Part shown: piece after piece, positions 6,937 through 11,238 of the stretch
How positions within the stretch are numbered: position 1 is the first letter of the stretch
Layout of the letters: each line of letters opens with the position of its first letter
NCBI GenBank assembly: GCA_002423495.1
Contig: DIWN01000072.1
Span: 22,036 to 33,273, forward strand
Origin: Anaerolineaceae bacterium UBA6105
Lineage (GTDB): Bacteria > Chloroflexota > Anaerolineae > Anaerolineales > Anaerolineaceae
DNA length: 11,238 nucleotides
Direction of reading: 5' to 3'
Notes under the pieces: generated by a model
What the model was told of the DNA's origin: nothing
The model's database searches: none
Seen by the model: only the letters and a program-made list of their open reading frames with translations
Translations under genes and position numbers: made by a program

Positions 6937-8172
6937 ATGCAAAAACACATTGAACCACACGATATTATCAAGGAAGATCCCTCGTCCCAACCCGGCTTGC
7001 TCCCAGACGAACCCAACCACTTCAACAACCGCCATGTCGGTTCAGTTGCCGCTGCACACAGCTTGCATGATATGTATTCTGGTTTCCTGCCGCCTCTACT
7101 TCCAATTTTGATCGAAAAATTAGGCCTCACCAACCTGGGTGGGGGTTCTCTGACCCTGTTTTACAGCTTGCCCTCCCTTTTGCAACCCCTTATTGGTTCC
7201 CTGGCAGACCGACACAATCTGAGAATACTGGTCATCCTGGCGCCATTCATAACTGGAACCATGATGAGTTTATTAGGCTTGGCAACAACACCTGTGGTAA
7301 TGATGGCAATGTTGATTTTGGCTGGCTTGAGTTCGGCTTCACTACACGCGATTGGTCCGGCATTAAACAGTAAATATGCCGGGCAAAAACTCGGAAGAAG
7401 TATGAGCTTTTGGGTCAATGCCGGCACTTTGGGTTACGCGTTGGGTTCACTCTTGTTAGTCACAGTTTACGATTTTCTGGGATTATCAAAATTGCCCATT
7501 CTCGCGATTGGCGGCGCAATTGCCTCTGTATTAATCTGGTTTGGTTTAAAAAATGCCAACACCTGCGCTTATTCATCAAAAAAACAAAAAAACTCCCCCA
7601 AACATTGGGGCAAAATACTGAAAGTCATGCTGCCTATTGCTTTCATCGTCGCCACCCGGGCAATGATGACTGTGATGCTCTCAACCTATTTCCCGGCGTT
7701 TCTGCGTGAAAGGGGCGCCAGCACTTGGGTGTCCGGCGCTGGAATGACCCTGCTTTTAGTCGCCGGGGCATTTGGGTCTTATCTTGTTGGAAGTCTAAGC
7801 GATAGATTCAGCCGGGTCCATATTTTGGGATTTGTTACTACCGCACATTTTGCGTCGATGCTTGTTTTCCTGCGTACCGACAACTGGTTGCAGTTACCAA
7901 TTATCCTGGTGATTGGTTTTCTTGAAATTGCGGCTTTGCCAGTTTTGATGGCAATGGTTCAGGATAGCTTTATAGAAGACAGAGCATTCATCAATGGCCT
8001 TTTCCTGGCTACGAACTTTGTGGGTACATCCCTGGCGATTCCCCTCGTTGGTCGCATTGCTGATTTATATAGTTTTCAAACCGTTTTCCAACTTGCAGCC
8101 TGGATTTTACCTTTTGGTTTATTGAGTATGGCCTGGATTTATCGCATTAATAAGAACAGCCGGCTGGTTTAG
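6937..8172 (+). CDS. MFS permease of the fosmidomycin-resistance (Fsr) type
   Basis: The 411-residue protein has a polar N-terminus of about 33 residues and about 12 hydrophobic helices, with a Lys-rich central loop near 205-226 between the two halves. AAHSLHDMYSGFLPPLLP (39-56) is the typical first-helix signature of Fsr-like permeases. LIGSLADRHNLR (85-96) and VGSLSDRFSR (284-293) are the equivalent short loops of the two MFS halves, and ASLHAIGPALNSKYAG with KLGRSMSFWVNAG (134-163) matches the Fsr fourth/fifth-helix region. E. coli Fsr exports fosmidomycin; the natural substrate here is unknown, so a drug phenotype should not be assumed. The ATG at 6937 lacks a ribosome site but lies just downstream of an extended -10 promoter. 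The next in-frame Met (46) would cut into helix 1. The stop codon lies inside the terminator hairpin. Confidence 0.88.
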   Translation: MQKHIEPHDIIKEDPSSQPGLLPDEPNHFNNRHVGSVAAAHSLHDMYSGFLPPLLPILIEKLGLTNLGGGSLTLFYSLPSLLQPLIGSLADRHNLRILVILAPFITGTMMSLLGLATTPVVMMAMLILAGLSSASLHAIGPALNSKYAGQKLGRSMSFWVNAGTLGYALGSLLLVTVYDFLGLSKLPILAIGGAIASVLIWFGLKNANTCAYSSKKQKNSPKHWGKILKVMLPIAFIVATRAMMTVMLSTYFPAFLRERGASTWVSGAGMTLLLVAGAFGSYLVGSLSDRFSRVHILGFVTTAHFASMLVFLRTDNWLQLPIILVIGFLEIAALPVLMAMVQDSFIEDRAFINGLFLATNFVGTSLAIPLVGRIADLYSFQTVFQLAAWILPFGLLSMAWIYRINKNSRLV

Positions 8173-8180
8173 AGCCGGCT
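8158..8180 (+). terminator. Hairpin terminator overlapping the MFS stop codon
   Basis: Two AGCCGGCT copies (8158-8165 and 8173-8180) form an 8-bp stem with a 7-base loop containing the TAG stop. CTCTAATATTCT follows, then AAAAGTTTTTATATTT further on, so the T-tract is poor but present. Confidence 0.6.
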
Positions 8181-8337
8181 CTCTAATATTCTAAAAGTTT
8201 TTATATTTGAGACGCACACGGACTGACCGCCGATCTCCCGATGATGAAATGTAAACGGCATACCGACATACCTTGCATCGCGGACACAGGTGCAAAAGAA
8301 GCTCGCGATGGCGGAATTTGTTTGGTAGGGCGAGCTT

Positions 8338-8390
8338 GAGGGCACCTTGAACAACGTGATGGACAAGCGTATCGTGCCCTCAATCCGCCG
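8338..8390 (+). repeat. Structured repeat R1, right copy
   Basis: The 53 bases begin GAGGGCAC and contain GTGCCCTC, which form a perfect 8-bp stem around 28 bases, then end CAATCCGCCG. The core GTGATGGAC and the tail are conserved with the left copy at 1950-2002, which lies in the opposite orientation. Confidence 0.75.
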
Positions 8391-8483
8391 ACAACGGTGC
8401 TTTGGGTGGGGACATTTTTTACATACCCCGATGGCGTCTATGACCATTGTTGAGATCACCGGTAGGGGCATTGCAGTCTGCGG

Positions 8484-8517
8484 TAGGGCGGAATGCACTT
8501 TTTTTGCGCACTCCGCC
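8484..8517 (+). repeat. Structured repeat R2, right copy
   Basis: GGCGGAATGCAC (8487-8498) and GCGCACTCCGCC (8506-8517) pair with two mismatches around a run of seven T. It is homologous to the minus-strand element at 1795-1828 and lies downstream of R1, in the same order as on the left. Confidence 0.6.
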
Positions 8518-8728
8518 GATAGGTCAATGACGGAGTGAGCCTGCGCAAGATCATCACTATTCCAGCGTCGATTGGCAGTCTCATTCCGGCCTATTTACTA
8601 CTTTTCAGAGCGTTCTCTACTACTCAGAAATTTCTGTCTTCTCGCCAGTGTCCTTACTTGGCACACAAAACAATGATCAGCTCAATAATTAATGCCAATT
8701 GTATTGATGCAAGGGCGAATTGAACATT

Positions 8729-8770
8729 CCCTCATCCGGCCTGCGGCCACCTTCCCCCAGGGGAAGGCTG
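8729..8770. repeat. CCCTCATCC/CCTTCCCC interspersed hairpin repeat
   Basis: CCCTCATCCGGCC is followed by a GGCC-TGC-GGCC mini-hairpin, then a perfect CCTTCCCC / GGGGAAGG inverted repeat (8750-8757 and 8760-8767). The wording matches a common bacterial non-coding repeat that I recall; only one copy is in the window. Confidence 0.5.
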
Positions 8771-8892
8771 AATTTTGCAGATCATGTCGGTGTCCTCGGT
8801 GAGACTGCTTGCGTCCCTGTTGGAAAGCCCCCACGTGGGACTAGAAATGCGGACTGACCGCAGGTCTCCACACCCATCACCGTATTAACAAA

Positions 8893-8923
8893 TAGGTCGG
8901 GTTGAGAGACTCAACCCGACCTA
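8893..8923 (-). terminator. Palindromic TAGGTCGGGTTGAG repeat serving as terminator of the FGE-like gene
   Basis: TAGGTCGGGTTGAG (8893-8906) and CTCAACCCGACCTA (8910-8923) form a perfect 14-bp stem with a 3-base loop, 31 bases after the stop codon at 8955. On the minus strand it is followed by TTTGTTAAT. The arms belong to the same TAGGTC(A/G)GGTT family as the hairpins at 1353-1569, so a dispersed repeat appears to double as a terminator. Confidence 0.7.
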
Positions 8924-8954
8924 AACTATTTAGTCTCAGTCTGGTAACTGCTTC

Positions 8955-9887
8955 TTACTGCCCTCCATCGGCAGCGCAGCGGAATCCCAGGTCTGAGCCG
9001 CTATAGAAGCTCAGGTCATATGCCCGGCTTGTGAGGCGTGCGTTCAGCCAGTTGGCAGTCCAGCCACCACCACGGACTGTCCGTAGCTGATTGGCTTCTT
9101 CGACTAAAGGATTCTCGGTTGGGCTGACACTGTAGAAATCTTCAATGTAACTATCTGCCACCCATTCCCAGACGTTTCCGGTCATGTCCATCACGCCGAA
9201 CTCACTCGCCCCCTCCGGGTAACTCCCCACAGCCACGGTGTCTCCCACACAGGCTGTCATGCTGGGGTCGTAATAAGTGTTCGCTTGAGAACAGTCGGGG
9301 TTATCATCTCCCCATGCATAAGTCTTTGGGGTCGTACCACGTGCTGCCAACTCCCACTCTGCTTCAGTTGGAAGACGTTTTCCAGCCCAGGTGCAATAGG
9401 CAATTGCATCGTCCCATTTGACATTGATCATCGGAAAGTTGGCATATTCGGGGTTCTCATAGTAATCCACCCGTGCCTGGGATGCAGTCACAAGAGGTGC
9501 GCCACAATCCCCGGCGGCCACACATTCGGCATATTGGGCGTTGGTGACCTCATAAATATCGATGGCAAATGCCGACAGACTCACCAAATGCTGCGGGAGT
9601 TCATCGTTGGGGCAGCCATAGCCGTTGTTGTGCTCCGGATCGCAGCCCATCAGATACTCTGTTGCCGGAATCAGGACCATCCCCTCGGTTACCACAAATT
9701 CGGCTGGCTCTTCAACCAGTTCCTCAACCGGCTCAGCCGGCACTTCGGAAATTGGTTCAACGATATCTGTTGGGATGATTTCAAGCTCCTCGTCAACTGC
9801 CGGCTGGGCCGGCTCGAGTGGCGTTTGCATGATGCAACCGGATAAAAGTAACATCAACAATAAAACTGATAAGATTTTGAGAGACAT
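8955..9887 (-). CDS. Lipoprotein with a formylglycine-generating-enzyme-like (SUMF1/FGE) domain
   Basis: I chose the ATG at 9885-9887 over an upstream in-frame ATG at 9929 because it has a GGAGGT ribosome site at good spacing and opens directly into a lipoprotein signal peptide: MSLKILSVLLLMLLLSGC, with lipid-acceptor Cys18. The protein is then 310 residues. Residues 19-66 are a Glu/Pro linker. Residues 69-306 are the FGE-like fold, with YEVTNAQYAECV (112-123), CTWAGKRLPTEAEWELAARG (165-184), GVMDMTGNVWEWVAD (231-245), VRGGGW (271-276) and LGFRCA (300-305). Between VRGGGW and LGFRCA the paired active-site cysteines of true formylglycine-generating enzymes are missing, so sulfatase activation is unlikely; a binding or structural role is more plausible. 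Most bacterial members of the family are uncharacterised. A predicted promoter lies upstream and a palindromic terminator downstream. Confidence 0.9.
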   Translation of the reverse strand: MSLKILSVLLLMLLLSGCIMQTPLEPAQPAVDEELEIIPTDIVEPISEVPAEPVEELVEEPAEFVVTEGMVLIPATEYLMGCDPEHNNGYGCPNDELPQHLVSLSAFAIDIYEVTNAQYAECVAAGDCGAPLVTASQARVDYYENPEYANFPMINVKWDDAIAYCTWAGKRLPTEAEWELAARGTTPKTYAWGDDNPDCSQANTYYDPSMTACVGDTVAVGSYPEGASEFGVMDMTGNVWEWVADSYIEDFYSVSPTENPLVEEANQLRTVRGGGWTANWLNARLTSRAYDLSFYSGSDLGFRCAADGGQ

Positions 9888-9940
9888 TGTGAACCTCCAA
9901 CACTTCAAACAATCAGGAAAGACAAACATCCCTCATTTAT

Positions 9941-9969
9941 ACTATAGTAAATTCACAGCCAAATCCCAA
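9941..9969 (-). promoter_or_regulatory. Predicted promoter of the FGE-like lipoprotein gene
   Basis: On the minus strand TTGGGA (-35, 9964-9969) and TATAGT (-10, 9941-9946) are separated by 17 bases. The start would be near 9934, giving a leader of about 46 bases before the ATG at 9887. Both boxes are imperfect. Confidence 0.45.
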
Positions 9970-10376
9970 ATCGAATTATTTGACCGGGCTTGAATACCTT
10001 AAATTGATTGGGATTTTCTTGAAATTCGAGGAAGATATCAGCACCTGCAAGTTGAAGCTACGGTCCCAATCAAATGGGTAGATAAAACCAATGAAATGTG
10101 TGGACTTCAGGGAAATAGAGACATCAAATCTGCCAACCCTTCAGGATAGCTTGAAAGGGTTCAATCCAGTATCTATTGAACCCCTATGCTTTGTTGTTCC
10201 AAACTCATCGCCGGATTGGATGTGGAATTACTTCTTCACGATTCGCAAAGTTGGTACCATATCCAATACCGGCCTACGAAAAGACTGCCCATTTAGACTA
10301 TGAAGCTATCCCTGCAACAGACTTTTTTTTGTTGGCAAGATAGGTAACAAAGCCTTTATTCAAAAAAAATTAAATA
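9970..10376 (+). other. Spacer with possible decayed coding remnant
   Basis: No intact gene is convincing in these roughly 400 bases. A 70-codon frame at 10091-10303 has no recognisable motif and no ribosome site. Protein-like stretches appear in all three plus-strand frames in succession: frame 1 from 10021 (RYQHLQVEATVPIKWVDKTN) to a stop at 10147, frame 2 from about 10151 (NPVSIEPLCFVVPNSSPDW), and frame 3 to a stop at 10341 (AYEKTAHLDYEAIPATDF). That would fit a gene broken by frameshifts, but could equally be chance. I do not recognise a family. A run of eight T lies at 10323-10330. Confidence 0.2.
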
Positions 10377-10811
10377 CTATTTTCGTTCAAGCAATTCTGC
10401 AGTAAGTCGGGTATTTTCTTCAATATCGATGGCAAGATGCAATAGTTCGGCACAAGTTTTGAACATGGCGAAGAAAAGCACACCTGAGAGGATGCCAGCC
10501 AGAACCATCAAGAACCCTTCCCGCCCACCAATTCCCATTGCCGCAACAATGCCACCAAGCACACTTAAAACCAGGAATATCCAGGCCCAAATGCTCAGAA
10601 AGGTGGAGATGGTGCGCAGCGTCTTATAGCGTGTTTCGATCATAACCGGCACATTCGCGGAGCCATTTCTGGGGGCTTGGCTTGCATAGGTTGGTGGAGG
10701 AGGAGGGGTTGGAGCAGATGGCGTCAGTCCTTCCAGAGAATACCCACAAGAGGTACAAAAAACAGCGTTATCTTCATTAATTGTTTTACAACGCGGACAA
10801 GTTATAGACAT
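10377..10811 (-). CDS. Small zinc-ribbon protein with two membrane helices
   Basis: The 144-residue protein begins with a zinc ribbon: CPRC at Cys5/Cys8 and CTSC at Cys19/Cys22, which would bind one zinc ion. A proline-rich linker (31-40) follows, then a polar stretch with RYKTLRTIST (61-70), two hydrophobic helices (about 72-93 and 99-118) joined by a short GIGGREG turn, and a charged helical tail (AIDIEENTRLTAELLERK). The start has an excellent AGGAGG site 5 bases upstream. I know of similar zinc-ribbon plus membrane proteins in Chloroflexota but of no assigned function. On the positive-charge rule the zinc ribbon is probably cytoplasmic. The stop is followed on the minus strand by a run of eight T (10360s) without a convincing stem. 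It stands alone, with no evident operon partner. Confidence 0.85.
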   Translation of the reverse strand: MSITCPRCKTINEDNAVFCTSCGYSLEGLTPSAPTPPPPPTYASQAPRNGSANVPVMIETRYKTLRTISTFLSIWAWIFLVLSVLGGIVAAMGIGGREGFLMVLAGILSGVLFFAMFKTCAELLHLAIDIEENTRLTAELLERK

Positions 10812-11082
10812 GAAAACCTCCTGAAAAAGATAGATACTGCTAGATAAAATTCAGTTTTGGTTGAGACGGCCTGATTATGTAGCTCTGTGAATTCAATCGG
10901 AAACTTAACCACCTCCTGGCTTGCATATGTTACATGCAACAATTTTGGTGCTGACGCGCCCATCTCCCGGGTTGAAATAATACTTCTTGGCGGATTCTTT
11001 CTGAGGGCATTGATGCGTGAGAATATTATACTTGGCTTATGCACAATTCTGATGGTGACTTTTCTTCAAATTAGAACAAATA
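10812..11082. other. Spacer without a recognised gene
   Basis: About 270 bases lie upstream of the zinc-ribbon gene. An 80-codon minus-strand frame (10802-11044) overlaps that gene's start codon and ribosome site and has no family signature, so I do not call it. The promoter of the zinc-ribbon gene must lie here, but I see no well-spaced pair of boxes. Confidence 0.5.
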
Positions 11083-11107
11083 ACAACTCCTCGCAAGGAG
11101 GAGTTGT
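11083..11107 (-). terminator. Terminator after the tRNA 3'-end fragment
   Basis: ACAACTCCTC and GAGGAGTTGT form a perfect 10-bp stem with a 5-base loop. On the minus strand TATTTGTTCTAATTTG follows. It overlaps the last bases of the tRNA-like fragment at 11109-11160. Confidence 0.75.
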
Positions 11108-11108
11108 G

Positions 11109-11160
11109 TGGGCGCTAGAGGGCTGTGCGCAGCCCCCTGTAAGGGCGAAACCTCCGACCT
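11109..11160 (-). pseudogene. Damaged tRNA 3'-end copy (T arm interrupted)
   Basis: On the minus strand this reads AGGTC (typical variable loop), GGAGG (T-stem 5' half), TTTCG, 21 foreign bases, then AGCCCTCT (T-loop end and T-stem 3' half), AGCGCCC (acceptor 3' half) and A (discriminator). The last 21 bases of the block (11104-11124) are identical to those at the real tRNA end (11214-11234), exactly 110 bases away. No anticodon arm, D arm or 5' acceptor half is found upstream, so it cannot be a working tRNA. The 21-base interruption (11125-11145) ends in GGCTGCGCAC, part of a 12-base direct repeat (11123-11134 and 11159-11170). Confidence 0.55.
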
Positions 11161-11193
11161 GTGCGCAGCCATGGGAACCGTCATTAAACAAAA

Positions 11194-11212
11194 TCACCGG
11201 ACAAACCGGTGA
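11194..11212 (-). terminator. Terminator of the tRNA at the right edge
   Basis: TCACCGG and CCGGTGA form a 7-bp stem around ACAAA, directly after the tRNA 3' end. On the minus strand TTTTGTTT follows. Confidence 0.8.
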
Positions 11213-11218
11213 ATTGTG

Positions 11219-11238
11219 TGGGCGCTAGAGGGCTCGAA
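11219..11238 (-). tRNA. tRNA 3' end (gene continues beyond the right edge)
   Basis: The minus strand reads TTCGAGC (T loop 54-60, 11238-11232), CCTCT (T-stem 61-65), AGCGCCC (acceptor 66-72) and discriminator A73 at 11219, followed by CAC, so CCA is not encoded. The acceptor 5' half should therefore be GGGCGCT. The anticodon is outside the window, so the amino acid cannot be assigned. The adjacent terminator supports a real gene end. Confidence 0.75.

Larger units (their letters stand above)
8173..8954. other. Gene-free convergent spacer made of interspersed repeats
   Basis: About 780 bases separate the ends of the convergent MFS and FGE-like genes. Short frames here (for example 8347-8538 and 8535-8723 plus, 8169-8498 minus) pass through repeat hairpins and show no family signature. 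Visible structure includes R1 (8338-8390), R2 (8484-8517), GGACTGACCGC twice (8220-8230 and 8851-8861), GGGG/CCCC arms around ACATTTTTTACATA near 8410-8430, a CCTTCCCC hairpin repeat, and the palindromic repeat at 8893-8923. The stretch 8540-8720 holds nothing I can name. Confidence 0.7.

Noticed and set aside
8535..8723. 62-codon plus-strand frame
   Set aside because: No family signature and no ribosome site, in repeat-rich DNA.
9285..9845. 186-codon plus-strand frame
   Set aside because: It is antisense to the FGE-like lipoprotein, which has a clear start, lipobox and domain.
9888..9929. Upstream start for the lipoprotein gene, adding 14 residues
   Set aside because: The extra residues (MFVFPDCLKC...) would precede a perfect lipoprotein signal peptide, and the GGAGGT ribosome site serves the downstream ATG.
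10802..11044. 80-codon minus-strand frame upstream of the zinc-ribbon gene
   Set aside because: It overlaps that gene's ribosome site and start, lacks its own ribosome site, and has no motif.

Overview
The window looks like a piece of chromosome from a Chloroflexota bacterium, most likely of the Anaerolineae type. This is inference. It rests on a SecA with a long extra segment in its first nucleotide-binding domain, a clostripain-like protease behind a Gly/Ser-rich tail, a Glu/Pro-rich formylglycine-generating-enzyme-like lipoprotein, a small zinc-ribbon membrane protein, roughly even base composition, and spacers full of small hairpin repeats. No phage, plasmid, transposase, CRISPR or defence gene is visible.

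Layout. Positions 1-1118 hold the N-terminal 372 codons of secA on the minus strand, with its own extended -10 promoter. Positions 1119-2150 are a gene-free spacer carrying several families of hairpin repeats. Positions 2107-6791 hold three minus-strand genes: in transcription order an SPFH/prohibitin-like membrane protein, a terminator, a DMT/EamA permease with a histidine-rich tail, and a membrane-anchored C11 cysteine protease ending at a strong hairpin. An MFS permease of the fosmidomycin-resistance (Fsr) type diverges from the SPFH gene at 6937-8172 and may be read from a leaderless mRNA. Positions 8173-8954 are a second repeat-rich spacer. An FGE-like lipoprotein (8955-9887) follows, then about 400 bases with only broken coding traces, then a zinc-ribbon/two-helix membrane protein (10377-10811). 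The right edge contains the 3' end of a minus-strand tRNA gene with its terminator, plus a damaged second copy of that tRNA end with its own terminator.

How it fits together. Apart from secA the proteins are mostly envelope proteins, but nothing ties them into one pathway. The DMT permease and the protease have no visible terminator between them and may share a transcript. I see no convincing new multi-gene system. The most interesting signals are non-coding: a pair of structured repeats present in the same order but opposite orientation in the two spacers flanking the 2-8.3 kb gene block, and the duplicated tRNA 3' end with duplicated terminators, which resembles an old integration or recombination scar.
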